From Phycisphaerales bacterium (GTDB lineage: Bacteria; Planctomycetota; Phycisphaerae; Phycisphaerales; SM1A02): a stretch of DNA of 64,000 bases. This document shows positions 16,099 through 24,793 of the stretch, in pieces (the first letter of the stretch is position 1; each line of letters starts with the position of its first letter). The translations under genes were made by a program, and so were the position numbers. Below the pieces are notes generated by a model. That model was not told the DNA's origin and made no database searches. It saw nothing but the letters and a program-made list of their open reading frames with translations. The DNA lies in the NCBI GenBank assembly GCA_029246705.1, contig JAQWMQ010000017.1:17926-81925 (forward strand), written 5' to 3'.

Positions 16099-17091
16099 TC
16101 AGCGTTCGGCGACGGGAACGAACTCCCCGTCAAGGGTTCGCCACACGGTGTGGGCGTGGTTCGCGCGGGCCTGGACGTTCACGTATTCCATGACCCATTC
16201 CGGGCCCTGGAGTCGATAGCCGTGCCCGCCGTTTCCGGGGACGGCCCCGAACCAGGCGAAGTGGATCTTCGCGGGGTCGATTCGATCCCAGCGTTCGAGG
16301 AAGGAGCGGGACACGTCCTCGGCATGAATCGAAACATGCTCGGAAGCCAGTTCGCGAAGTGCCTTGCGGGCAGGCTCGGGAAGCTGCGCGAGCGAGCTGC
16401 CTTCGGCATCCGGCAGCTGCCATGCGACGGACATCCCACTGACGATCTCGCCGGGAACCTGCTTGACGGTGACGCGTGCCCGGGCATCGGCATCCAGCAT
16501 GTCAACCACGCGTCGAGCAGCCACGACCTCTCGACGCAGTGGTTCGACACCATCGTCGCTGCGCAACGGAGAAGATCCGAGAAAACTGGGGGTCGCGGCG
16601 ATCACGCGCCCTTCGGCCAGGGTCTGGTTGAGCGCGACATGATGGCCCTCGAAGCGCCATGCCCAGGGTTCGGTCTCCGAGGGAGAACCGAAGAAGGTGA
16701 TGTGGTATTCCTCGGGACCGGTGACCACGCCTCCGCCTCGATCGGAGACCGGCTCGACCAGCAGGACCTCCTGGAGCTTGGTGATGCCTTCCTTGCTGAG
16801 TGCGGTGAGGAGAAAACCCTCGAGTGCGACTCGCTCCGCATGGTCGAGATCACCAAGTCGCAGCGCCTCGCGACGAGCGGGGAAGAACGACCAGCCATGC
16901 CGGGACGGGTGGGCGAACTCACGGCTGACTGCTTCCAGTTCGGACGGCTCGAGGGTCGCCAGGAACGCTCTTGCCGCCGTTGCTCGGGCCGTTGCCGGCG
17001 AGTCCTGCCCGTGTGCAGCAACGAACACCCCGGGAAGTCCGCCCAAGGCGAGAGCGAAAAGGACTTTTCCCAGCGTGGAATGGAGATACAT
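16099..17091 (-). CDS. DUF3500 family secreted protein
   Basis: A 330-residue protein with an N-terminal signal peptide (MYLHSTLGKVLFALALGGLP, cleavage likely after AHGQ). The body matches the DUF3500 family. Landmarks are a SREFAHPSRHGWSFFPA block, then LLTALSKEGITKLQEVLLVE, and GPEEYHITFFGSP...WAWRFEGHHVALNQT, with conserved tryptophans and the GHHVALN motif. The internal ATG at 17091 is chosen because it begins a clean signal peptide; the upstream extension does not. The biochemical activity of the family is unknown. It lies 21 bp after copA in genome order but is upstream of it in transcription, so the two may be co-transcribed. Confidence 0.8.
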   Translation of the reverse strand: MYLHSTLGKVLFALALGGLPGVFVAAHGQDSPATARATAARAFLATLEPSELEAVSREFAHPSRHGWSFFPARREALRLGDLDHAERVALEGFLLTALSKEGITKLQEVLLVEPVSDRGGGVVTGPEEYHITFFGSPSETEPWAWRFEGHHVALNQTLAEGRVIAATPSFLGSSPLRSDDGVEPLRREVVAARRVVDMLDADARARVTVKQVPGEIVSGMSVAWQLPDAEGSSLAQLPEPARKALRELASEHVSIHAEDVSRSFLERWDRIDPAKIHFAWFGAVPGNGGHGYRLQGPEWVMEYVNVQARANHAHTVWRTLDGEFVPVAER

Positions 17092-17208
17092 CGACGGCCT
17101 GCTTCCTGAAAGCGGTTTCGGGAAGCCCAAGGATCGGCTGCCGGACTCGAAAGTGCAAACCCCCCTTGCCGATCACGGTATCCTTCCCTCTCTCAGGAGC
17201 AAGAAACC

Positions 17209-18852
17209 ATGGCGCGAAGCGAACTGGCGGGAAAGCCCGCACCCAGCAACCTCCTCATCAACACCGAAGAACTCGCCCGGGCATACACCCAGAGGATTCC
17301 CGATCCGGAACTCCCGGGTCAACGGGTGATCTTCGGGACCAGCGGACACCGCGGTACACCCGGAAACGCGACCTTCACGGAAGCGCACATCCTGGCGATC
17401 ACCCAGGCGATCTGCGACTACCGGAAACAGGCGGGCGTCGAAGGCCCGCTCATGCTGGGTGTCGACACCCACGCGCTGTCCTACTCGGCCCGGGACACGG
17501 CACTCGAGGTGCTCACCGCCAACGAAATCGAGACCCACGTCCAACAAGGTGGACTGCCGACTCCCACGCCGGTGATCTCCCATGCGATCCTCGAGTACAA
17601 CCGAGGGCGAACCGAGGGCCTGGCCGACGGCATCGTCATCACCCCGTCCCACAACCCGCCCGAGGACGGCGGCTTCAAGTACAACGCGACCAACGGCGGT
17701 CCAGCCGACACCACCGTCACGACATGGGTCGAGGCAAGAGCGAACGAGATCCTGCTTGGTGGCAATTGCGAACTGCAACGAAACTCGATCGAAGGCAATG
17801 CCGCTCGATTCATGCACGAAACCGATTTCCAGTCGGCGTACATCGAGATGCTCCCGCAGATCCTCGATCTCGAGTGCATTCGCGAGGCCGGAGTCCGGAT
17901 CGGAGTCGATCCCCTTGGCGGTTCGAGTCTTCCACTCTGGGCTCCGATCGCGGAACGCCACGGTCTCGATCTCGAAGTGGTGAACGATTCCCTGGACCCG
18001 ACCTTCGGGTTCATGCACGTCGACAAGGACGGTCGGATTCGAATGGACTGCTCCAGCGAGTGGGCGATGGCCGGCCTGGTCAAGCTGAAGGATGACTACG
18101 ACATCGCCTTCGGCAACGACCCCGACGCGGATCGACACGGCGTGGTGGTCCCCGGGCAGGGCCTGCTGAACCCCAATCACTACCTGGCAGTCGCGATCGA
18201 ATACCTCCTCGAAACCCGCAAGGAATGGTCCTCCACGACGAGTGTGGGAAAGACGGTGGTCACCAGCGGAATGATCGACCGGGTACTCGACCGCATGGGG
18301 CGGAACACATACGAGGTGCCGGTGGGCTTCAAGTGGTTCTCGAACGGCTTGTTCGACGGCAGCCTCTGCTTCGGGGGCGAGGAGAGTGCCGGCGCCTCGT
18401 TCCTTCGCTTCGACGGAACCCCGTGGTCGACCGACAAGGACGGCCTGATCATGTGCCTGCTGGCAGCCGAGATCACCGCTCGGACCGGGAAGCATCCGGG
18501 CGAACACTATCAGCGACTCAGCTCGGAATTCGGATCACCGGCCTACAAGCGGATCGACGCACCGGCCGACCACGAGCAGAAGACCCGACTCAAGAAGCTC
18601 TCACCGGCGGATGTCACCGCGAGCGAGCTGGCCGGGGAGGCCATCACGTCGAAACTGGTCGATGCGCCGGGCAACCAGGCTCCGATCGGCGGGCTGAAGG
18701 TGGTCACGGAAAACGGCTGGTTCGCAGCAAGACCCAGCGGCACCGAGGACATCTACAAGATCTACGCCGAGAGTTTCCGCGACGAAGAGCACCTCGAGGG
18801 AATCCTCGGGGATGCGCAGTCGATCGTCGACACCGCCCTTGCCGGTGCGTAA
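17209..18852 (+). CDS. pgm: Phosphoglucomutase, alpha-D-glucose specific
   Basis: A 547-residue enzyme interconverting glucose 1-phosphate and glucose 6-phosphate, linking glycogen or cell-envelope sugar synthesis to glycolysis. All four active-site loops of the phosphohexomutase superfamily are present. The phosphoserine loop is TPSHNPPEDGG (about residue 146), the Mg-binding loop is DPDADRHG (about 303), the sugar-binding loop is GGEESAG (about 390) and the phosphate-binding loop is RPSGTEDIYKIYAE (about 508). Full length matches bacterial Pgm (about 546). It is divergent from DUF3500 and convergent with the DUF481 gene 16 bp downstream. The N-terminal TSGHRGTPGNATF block is also typical. 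Confidence 0.95.
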   Translation: MARSELAGKPAPSNLLINTEELARAYTQRIPDPELPGQRVIFGTSGHRGTPGNATFTEAHILAITQAICDYRKQAGVEGPLMLGVDTHALSYSARDTALEVLTANEIETHVQQGGLPTPTPVISHAILEYNRGRTEGLADGIVITPSHNPPEDGGFKYNATNGGPADTTVTTWVEARANEILLGGNCELQRNSIEGNAARFMHETDFQSAYIEMLPQILDLECIREAGVRIGVDPLGGSSLPLWAPIAERHGLDLEVVNDSLDPTFGFMHVDKDGRIRMDCSSEWAMAGLVKLKDDYDIAFGNDPDADRHGVVVPGQGLLNPNHYLAVAIEYLLETRKEWSSTTSVGKTVVTSGMIDRVLDRMGRNTYEVPVGFKWFSNGLFDGSLCFGGEESAGASFLRFDGTPWSTDKDGLIMCLLAAEITARTGKHPGEHYQRLSSEFGSPAYKRIDAPADHEQKTRLKKLSPADVTASELAGEAITSKLVDAPGNQAPIGGLKVVTENGWFAARPSGTEDIYKIYAESFRDEEHLEGILGDAQSIVDTALAGA

Positions 18853-18868
18853 GAGCGGCGAGTGAGAT

Positions 18869-19870
18869 TCAGAAGTCGTAGCCGAGCGAGACCACGACCT
18901 TCAGGTCGTTGTTGTTGCCGTCGGGGCCCGGTAGCGAATCGTAGATGTTGAGCACCGAGAAATTCAACGAGAAGGGCGTGTCCTCGCCGATTCGGAGCTG
19001 GTAGTTGGCCTGGATCGTGAGGATGTAGTTGGAGAACTCGGTCATCTTGGGCGCGATCTTCGCGCTGCCCTGGAACGACTGGGTCTTGTCGATGGTCCAG
19101 TTCACCGTGGTCTGAAAGAGGAACTGCGGATCGAAGTTACGGCTCCCGTCGTACTCCCAGGTACCGCCCGCACCGAAACGTCCGGTCCAGGTGAGATCAT
19201 CGTCACGGACGAAAGCGTAACCGGCACCAGCGTAGGGACTGAGCCGGTGTTCCCAGAGCTCGAAGGCATCCCACTGGTAGGTCAACGTTCCGAAGAGACT
19301 CCAGGGACTCTTCTTGCTGAAGTAATAGGTTTCATCACCGTTGACGAAGACGTCGTTGTCGGTGACCGAACCATCGTCATACGAGTAGAAGTACTTCGCC
19401 TCGAACAGAAAGGTGTTGAGGTCGGTCTTCCGCTCCAGGTTGAGACCCAGGTTCAACGAACTCGTCACCGAGGAGGCGTCGCTGTAGGTGAAGCCGATGT
19501 TCGCCATCCCCTTCCAAGGGCTCTTCGGCTTCGCGGCCTCTTCCGCGGCCTTCTTCGCGGCTTCGGCGGCGGCGACCTTCTCCGCCTCGGCCTTCGCGGA
19601 AGCGATCGCAGCCGCGTCGGGCGTGTTCTTCACGACGGTCTCGACCTGATCACGGGGAAGCGTGATGGTGCCCAGGACCGGGGAGACCACGACGACGGAA
19701 TCGTCGTTCTCTCCGATCAGCTTGCCATGAATGAGGTCACCACCCTTGACCTGGACGATCACCTCTTCTGCCGGTGCTGGTTCGCTGCTGGGAGTGTCCT
19801 GAGCCTGGGTCGTGGAGGCAATCGATCCAAGAAGAATCGACAGAATGGCTGTCGTGCATCGCATGTTCAT
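18869..19870 (-). CDS. DUF481 family outer-membrane protein
   Basis: A 333-residue exported protein. After the signal peptide (ending near TTQAQD) comes an SH3-like segment (LIHGKLIGENDDSVVVVSPVLGT, about residues 50-75). An Ala/Lys/Glu-rich helical stretch (about 90-120) follows, with a possible short coiled coil. The rest is the DUF481/YdiY-type region with alternating aromatic strands (WKGMANIGFTYSDASSV to the C-terminal FDF-like end, VVSLGYDF), typical of an outer-membrane beta-barrel ending in phenylalanine. The start at 19870 has GAGGG upstream. Family members are of unknown function. The barrel and terminal F imply a BAM-assembled outer membrane. Confidence 0.82.
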   Translation of the reverse strand: MNMRCTTAILSILLGSIASTTQAQDTPSSEPAPAEEVIVQVKGGDLIHGKLIGENDDSVVVVSPVLGTITLPRDQVETVVKNTPDAAAIASAKAEAEKVAAAEAAKKAAEEAAKPKSPWKGMANIGFTYSDASSVTSSLNLGLNLERKTDLNTFLFEAKYFYSYDDGSVTDNDVFVNGDETYYFSKKSPWSLFGTLTYQWDAFELWEHRLSPYAGAGYAFVRDDDLTWTGRFGAGGTWEYDGSRNFDPQFLFQTTVNWTIDKTQSFQGSAKIAPKMTEFSNYILTIQANYQLRIGEDTPFSLNFSVLNIYDSLPGPDGNNNDLKVVVSLGYDF

Positions 19871-19940
19871 GTTGCTTGCCCTCGCGGAAGTGGGGAGTCG
19901 AAAATGGAAGTGCAACAGAATAGCAAGCCAAACCCGGCTG

Positions 19941-21605
19941 TCAGGGGCAAACACCCCAGGCACCAAGAAGAATAGTCAGATCCCCACCGTCGACCAGAAG
20001 GGAACCATCCAGGTCGAATGCGGGATCGTTCGTTCCCCATGCACCCAAGAGCTGGGTGAGGTCCGCGCCGTCGACCTGACCGTCTCCCGTGAGATCACCC
20101 AGGCACGCGTCGACCGGATCTCCATATTCGATGATCACCGCAAGGGCATTCGACCCAGGCAGGAGGTCGTTCCATGTTCCGCTGCCGTACATCTCCCCGA
20201 AATTCTCGCCCACTGGGTTGTCATTGGGCTCCCCGGCATTCCAGTTGGTGTACTCGACCGGCTCACCGCTTGACCACACCCAACCGCCGCCGGGCTCGAC
20301 GTAGTCGGCGGATGCGATGTCCTGGACCAGACCCATCGCGATCGAGAAGTTGGTCCAGCACTGTGGAATCACCTGTTCGATCAACATGTCCATCTCCGCC
20401 TCGGAGTTGATGGCGACGAGGTACCCGCCGCGTGACTGCGCATAGAGGTGTGCCTGGGCGATGTTCATTGAAATCGGCAGGGCAAAGGCCTCGTATTCAT
20501 GCCCATTGCCACCATCGGCGGTTGCCCAGAGGTACCGGAAGGGTGCAGACGTGCGTTTGACCGCGTACCCGGTCCATTCGGACTCGTTGGTACCGTCGAT
20601 GTCGTTCCAGACACCACCGACGCCCATCAGTGCGGCGTGTTCGAGGTTGCCGCTGTTGTTGGGTTCACCGGCGCCCCAGTTGGTGTAGGTGAGCGGCGTG
20701 CCGTCGGTGAACTCCCATGCGCCGAGTGGTTCTGCGTAGTCGTCGGCATCGAGATCCTGGAAGAGTCCGAATGCCTGATAGCCGATTCCGAACCCGGACA
20801 GGACACCCGCGACGAGGAGGTTCTCCTCCGCGCTCGAGACAGAAGCCAGTTGGTCGCCATTGGACTCGGCATCGGCTCGGCAGCCCGCCCAGCTCGTCGT
20901 GCCCGAGGAGGGACGCCATGCTTCGTAGACCATGTCTTCGGGAGCGCCCAGGTCCATCGGCCAGGTCAGCACGCGGACCAGCTCACGAGCGGCCGGCTCG
21001 ACGGTGAGCGTGCCCGCACCGAAGGAGAAGGCTGCGTATCCACCGACGCAGATGTAGTAGTCGGTCCCGGCCGTGGCGGTGATGGTCAACCGGGTCGTGA
21101 ACCCTCCGCATTCGTCACTGTCATCGAGACAGTCGACGATCGCAGCGGAATTGCACTCGTCGGCGAAGATCGCGATCCGGGTGTCGAAGGACGCCTGGTC
21201 ACAGGTGGAGAAGACATAACCGTCGGTGGCCGGGCAGGTCCACTTGAACCAGACCGACTTGTGGATGATGTCGTCTCCGAACTGGCCGGGATCACAGTAT
21301 TCGGTGAGATCGAGGTTGTTGTCGGAAGAGGTGGTGTCGAAATCGTGATCGCCCAACTCGATTTCGACCGCACCGTCGCAATCAAGCTCGCTCCCCCCAC
21401 CGCCACCACCACAGAAGGTCTCCGCGAGATCGACGCAGGTGGCATCCCAAGTCGACTCGCAGCAGAAGAAGTCCTCTGCACAGACCAGCGCTTCGCAACT
21501 TGCATCATCGCAACCAGGCTCATCATGCGGCTCGAAGCAGCTCTGGGCGCCGGCCACGGTGACGAGTGCAAGGGTGGAGACAGCTGAAGAGACGACGAAT
21601 TGCAT
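19941..21605 (-). CDS. Secreted protein with two C-type-lectin-like domains and dockerin-like tail
   Basis: A 554-residue exported protein (signal peptide FVVSSAVSTLALVTVAGAQS). The first part has a Cys-rich segment followed by a jelly-roll-like domain (VWFKWTCPATDGYVFSTCDQ). Two C-type-lectin-like domains follow, each with an SxAEE/NSEAEMD helix motif and a TNWxxGEPNNxG-like loop (LTYTNWGAGEPNNSGN; VEYTNWNAGEPNDNPVG). EPN in that loop is the classical mannose-type Ca-binding motif. The last 55 residues are the duplicated dockerin-like tail (GDLTGDGQVDGADLTQLLGAWG). GGAG precedes the ATG at 21605. Probable role: surface or secreted carbohydrate binding; the ligand is unknown. Confidence 0.82.
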   Translation of the reverse strand: MQFVVSSAVSTLALVTVAGAQSCFEPHDEPGCDDASCEALVCAEDFFCCESTWDATCVDLAETFCGGGGGGSELDCDGAVEIELGDHDFDTTSSDNNLDLTEYCDPGQFGDDIIHKSVWFKWTCPATDGYVFSTCDQASFDTRIAIFADECNSAAIVDCLDDSDECGGFTTRLTITATAGTDYYICVGGYAAFSFGAGTLTVEPAARELVRVLTWPMDLGAPEDMVYEAWRPSSGTTSWAGCRADAESNGDQLASVSSAEENLLVAGVLSGFGIGYQAFGLFQDLDADDYAEPLGAWEFTDGTPLTYTNWGAGEPNNSGNLEHAALMGVGGVWNDIDGTNESEWTGYAVKRTSAPFRYLWATADGGNGHEYEAFALPISMNIAQAHLYAQSRGGYLVAINSEAEMDMLIEQVIPQCWTNFSIAMGLVQDIASADYVEPGGGWVWSSGEPVEYTNWNAGEPNDNPVGENFGEMYGSGTWNDLLPGSNALAVIIEYGDPVDACLGDLTGDGQVDGADLTQLLGAWGTNDPAFDLDGSLLVDGGDLTILLGAWGVCP

Positions 21606-21737
21606 GGAAAGGGCTCCAGATCGCATGTTGAAGGGGGTATCCGAAAATACCACGCGACAGGGGCATGGAGAAACGTCGTGTTTCCGAATTATCCGCATTG
21701 AACGATTGAAATGGAGAAGACAAGGGTCCCGATGTGC

Positions 21738-21899
21738 TCAGGCCATGACTTCCTCGTCGTCGCCATCACCTTCGTCGGAGACTTCCTCGAGATTGTTCCA
21801 GAGGACGGTTCCGAAAAACAGTGCGACCAGGGCCCCGAAAATGCCCAGGGCACCTCCGATGAGTCCTAGAAAAAGCAGAGATGTGTTGCTCTCGTCCAC
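21738..21899 (-). CDS. Small single-pass membrane protein with acidic tail
   Basis: A 53-residue open frame with a GTG start at 21899 and GGAGAG seven bases upstream, too short for routine ORF calling. It encodes a short polar N-terminus, one strongly hydrophobic helix (LLFLGLIGGALGIFGALVAL followed by FFG), and a highly acidic tail (EEVSDEGDGDDEEVMA). The clear membrane helix followed by an acidic tail is unlikely in random high-GC sequence. There is no match to any family I know. It is divergent from the downstream lipoprotein gene. Confidence 0.5.
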   Translation of the reverse strand: MDESNTSLLFLGLIGGALGIFGALVALFFGTVLWNNLEEVSDEGDGDDEEVMA

Positions 21900-22126
21900 G
21901 AGGATCTCTCCAAATCGATCAGAATCGGCCGTTTCGAACTCGTGCTCGAACCTGGTGCCGGAGAGACATCATATCGGATGAACCCCCCCCGGTTCTAGAT
22001 CCGGTTCACAATCCAGGCGAGAACCCTCCCGACGAGGGGCAGGAGAGGCTCATGAGCAGTAGCATCAGGATCTCCATGACCTTGAAGCATGCCAGAGGGC
22101 TTTTCTCAAACCGATCGGAGCTCGCC

Positions 22127-23350
22127 ATGAGGACCACGCGTCGAATCCCGAATCCAACTGGGGCCGTCCTGGGGATCGCTGCCTTGATCATGGTCTGCGG
22201 ATGTTCGATCGGGCCCACTGCCGTTCGTGCCAACAGCCTGAACTACAACGACTCGGTGCGAAGCGCGGTCAGCGAGGAACTTCTCCTGAACATGGTCCGC
22301 ATCCGTTATGACGACCCGACCCAGTGGATGAGCATCAGCTCGATCAACTCGACCTTCGAGGCCGAGATCGGCGCCGGTGGCGAAGGCGGGGTTTCGGGCG
22401 CGAACGTCTCGGGATCGGGCGTGGCATCACTGCGCTACCGCGATGCCCCCACCATCACCTTCACGCCGCGACAAGGCGAGAAGCTCGCGAAGCAGATGCT
22501 GACCCCGGTGTCGGTCACCAACGTCGGCTATCTCTCCAACGCCGGTTGGCCGTTCCGGTGGGTGGCGTTGATCCTCGTCGAGAACATCCAGGGGATCGGA
22601 TCCTTCGATGTCTCGACCCACTATCCGATTCGGGGGCAGGTCGAGAAGTTCTTCCGGACCCTCGACCTCATCGACCAGTTGCAGCGGGACGACGAACTCC
22701 TGGTGGGTTTCCTGAAGTACAACGACCCCTGGAACGATGCCCCGGTCGGGGGATCCTCGGTGAGCGCGCAGTCCTACATCGCCTCCGCGGAGACCGGCAA
22801 CGTCTTCGTCACCGATGACGGTGGGGAGACCTTCGACTACGCGAGCAACGACAACGAACCGATGATGATGCTGAGGCGTCGCGCGCGCGAATCACCCGAG
22901 ATGAAGGAACTCTCCGAGCTCCTGGACCTCGATGAAAGCATCGATCAATACCTCTTCGCAAGAGCACGAACCCTGGAGCGTCCCGGCAAGCGCAGGGACT
23001 ACCTCGCCCTGCGGACCCGCTCCTTCTCCGGGGTCCTTCGCCTGCTCTCCCATGGCGTCCACGTGCCCGACGAACACGTCACGGAAAAGATCTGCGCCCG
23101 TCCGATCAAGGGTTCGGTCGAGGCCCAGATCGAACACCGGTTGCGGCTCGGCTTCAACATCCAGGTAAGCGACCGCAGACCTCGCAACGCAGCGGTCGCG
23201 GTCCCGTACCGGGGACAGTGGTTCTACATCAATGACGCCGACGCCTCCTCGAAGCAGACCTTCATGATGCTGAACGATCTCTTCAACCTGCAGATCAGCT
23301 CCGGCCCGAGCAACTCCAGCCCGATGCTGACCATTCCGGTCGGAGTCTGA
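22127..23350 (+). CDS. Hypothetical lipoprotein of a family shared with proteobacteria
   Basis: A 407-residue protein. The ATG at 22127 (CGGAG six bases upstream) starts a signal peptide with lipobox VCGCSIG; an upstream ATG at 22052 with a GGAGAGG site is a possible longer start. The first conserved block is LNYNDSVRSAVSEELLLNMVRIRYDDPTQWM. It is followed by SISSINSTFEAEIG and an ITFTPRQGEKLAKQMLTPV block. These are the landmarks of a lipoprotein family also seen in proteobacteria, with unknown function. The C-terminal half contains a YRGQWFYINDADASSKQTF block. It is convergent with the anion transporter gene. Confidence 0.65.
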   Translation: MRTTRRIPNPTGAVLGIAALIMVCGCSIGPTAVRANSLNYNDSVRSAVSEELLLNMVRIRYDDPTQWMSISSINSTFEAEIGAGGEGGVSGANVSGSGVASLRYRDAPTITFTPRQGEKLAKQMLTPVSVTNVGYLSNAGWPFRWVALILVENIQGIGSFDVSTHYPIRGQVEKFFRTLDLIDQLQRDDELLVGFLKYNDPWNDAPVGGSSVSAQSYIASAETGNVFVTDDGGETFDYASNDNEPMMMLRRRARESPEMKELSELLDLDESIDQYLFARARTLERPGKRRDYLALRTRSFSGVLRLLSHGVHVPDEHVTEKICARPIKGSVEAQIEHRLRLGFNIQVSDRRPRNAAVAVPYRGQWFYINDADASSKQTFMMLNDLFNLQISSGPSNSSPMLTIPVGV

Positions 23351-23361
23351 TCGAACAGGAC

Positions 23362-24777
23362 TCAGAGCGCGATGGTCGCGATGGTGGTGATCACCAGCGC
23401 ACCGATGATGTTGAGCCCGAACCCCTCGAGGTTCATGCGCTTCATCGGGATCATGCCCGTTCCGTAGACCACGGCGTTCGGCGCGGTCGCCACCGGCATC
23501 ATGAACGCGCACGAGGCGCTCATCGCCGCGGGCACCATCAGCTTCGCCGGGTCCATGCCCGCGGCCTGGCCGGCCGCGGCGAGGATCGGCATGAGCAGCA
23601 CGGTGATCGCGGTGTTGCTGGTGACTTCGGTGAGGAAGGTCACCACCAGGCAGACCACCAGGATCATGACGAACTCGGGCAGCACCGTGACCCCGACCAG
23701 CTGGGCGGCGACCACGTCACTCAACCCGGATGCCTTGAACCCCTGGGCGAGCGCGATGCCACCACCGAAGAGAAGAAGAATCCCCCAGGGAATCGACCCC
23801 GCGCTCTTCCAGTCGAGCAGTCGGGACCCCTTGCCGTCGGGGATGATGAACATCACCACCACCATCAGCGCGGCCACGGTGGAATCACCGATGCCCTTCG
23901 GGACGCCGATCGCCGCGGACCACCCACCGAAGGGGACGTTCCGGAAGATCCAGAGCAGCGCGGTGATCGCGAAGACCACCAACACCCGGACCTGGGCGCT
24001 GGTCCAGCGGGTCGGTACGGGCAGTGCGACCGGGGAACCGCCGGAGAGTCCGCGGGTCAGCCACCACCAGGTGATCGGCACGAGGACCACCACCACCGGG
24101 ACACCGATCATCATCCAGCGCGCGAAGGTCCACGGCGTGAGCATGTCGTCACCACCGGCGGCGACCAGTTCGTCGTACTGCCCCATGAAGACCACGTTGG
24201 GCGGCGTGCCGATCGGGGTGCCGATGCCGCCGATATTGGCGGCGAAGGCGAGGCCGAGCAGCAACGGCACCGCGACTCGCTTGTCGTCGAGCACCGCAAG
24301 GGTCGCCAGCGCCACCGGGAGCATCGCGAGCGTGGTCGCGGTGTTGCTCACCCACATCGAGATCGCCGCGGTCGCGATCATGAACCCGAGGATCAACCGG
24401 CGCGGACTGTCGGAACCGACCAGTCGCATGATCGCGAGGGCCACCTTCTCGTGGGTGCCGGTCTTCTCCATCGCCTTCGAGAGCATGAACCCGCCCATCA
24501 GCAGCAGGATCAGGTAGTGACCGTAGGCATTGGAGACCGCACCCTTGTCGAGCACCCCGGTCAGTGGAAGCAAGGCGAGCGGTATGAGCGAAGTCGCGGG
24601 GATCGGCAGCGCCTCGGTCACCCACCAGGCCGCGCAGAGCACGGTGATCGCGGCGGTCCAGCAGACCGCCGAGGAATGACCGCCCAAGCAGAGGCCGATG
24701 CCGGCGGCGGCGGCCAGGAGCGGTCCGATCAGGAGCATCCATCTTCGAAACGGGTTGATCTCGACGTCGAGCTGCAC
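23362..24777 (-). CDS. DASS (SLC13) family sodium/anion symporter
   Basis: A 471-residue polytopic transporter of the divalent anion:Na+ symporter family, which carries dicarboxylates or sulfate. Family landmarks are WWVTEALPIPATSLIPLALLP near the N-terminus, GHYLILLLMGGFMLSKAMEKTG, the SNTATTLAMLPVALA motif (first SNT), and the second SNT in TEVTSNTAITVLLMPI. The C-terminus has SASCAFMMPVATAPNAVVYGTG. The paired SNT motifs bind sodium and substrate carboxylate in characterised homologues. The GTG at 24777 is chosen (AGGAAGA upstream, 16 bp after the preceding stop); the longer frame overlaps the upstream gene. It is the last gene of the seven-gene operon. Substrate not determinable here. Confidence 0.88.
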   Translation of the reverse strand: MQLDVEINPFRRWMLLIGPLLAAAAGIGLCLGGHSSAVCWTAAITVLCAAWWVTEALPIPATSLIPLALLPLTGVLDKGAVSNAYGHYLILLLMGGFMLSKAMEKTGTHEKVALAIMRLVGSDSPRRLILGFMIATAAISMWVSNTATTLAMLPVALATLAVLDDKRVAVPLLLGLAFAANIGGIGTPIGTPPNVVFMGQYDELVAAGGDDMLTPWTFARWMMIGVPVVVVLVPITWWWLTRGLSGGSPVALPVPTRWTSAQVRVLVVFAITALLWIFRNVPFGGWSAAIGVPKGIGDSTVAALMVVVMFIIPDGKGSRLLDWKSAGSIPWGILLLFGGGIALAQGFKASGLSDVVAAQLVGVTVLPEFVMILVVCLVVTFLTEVTSNTAITVLLMPILAAAGQAAGMDPAKLMVPAAMSASCAFMMPVATAPNAVVYGTGMIPMKRMNLEGFGLNIIGALVITTIATIAL

Positions 24778-24793
24778 GGGTTCGTCTTCCTGG

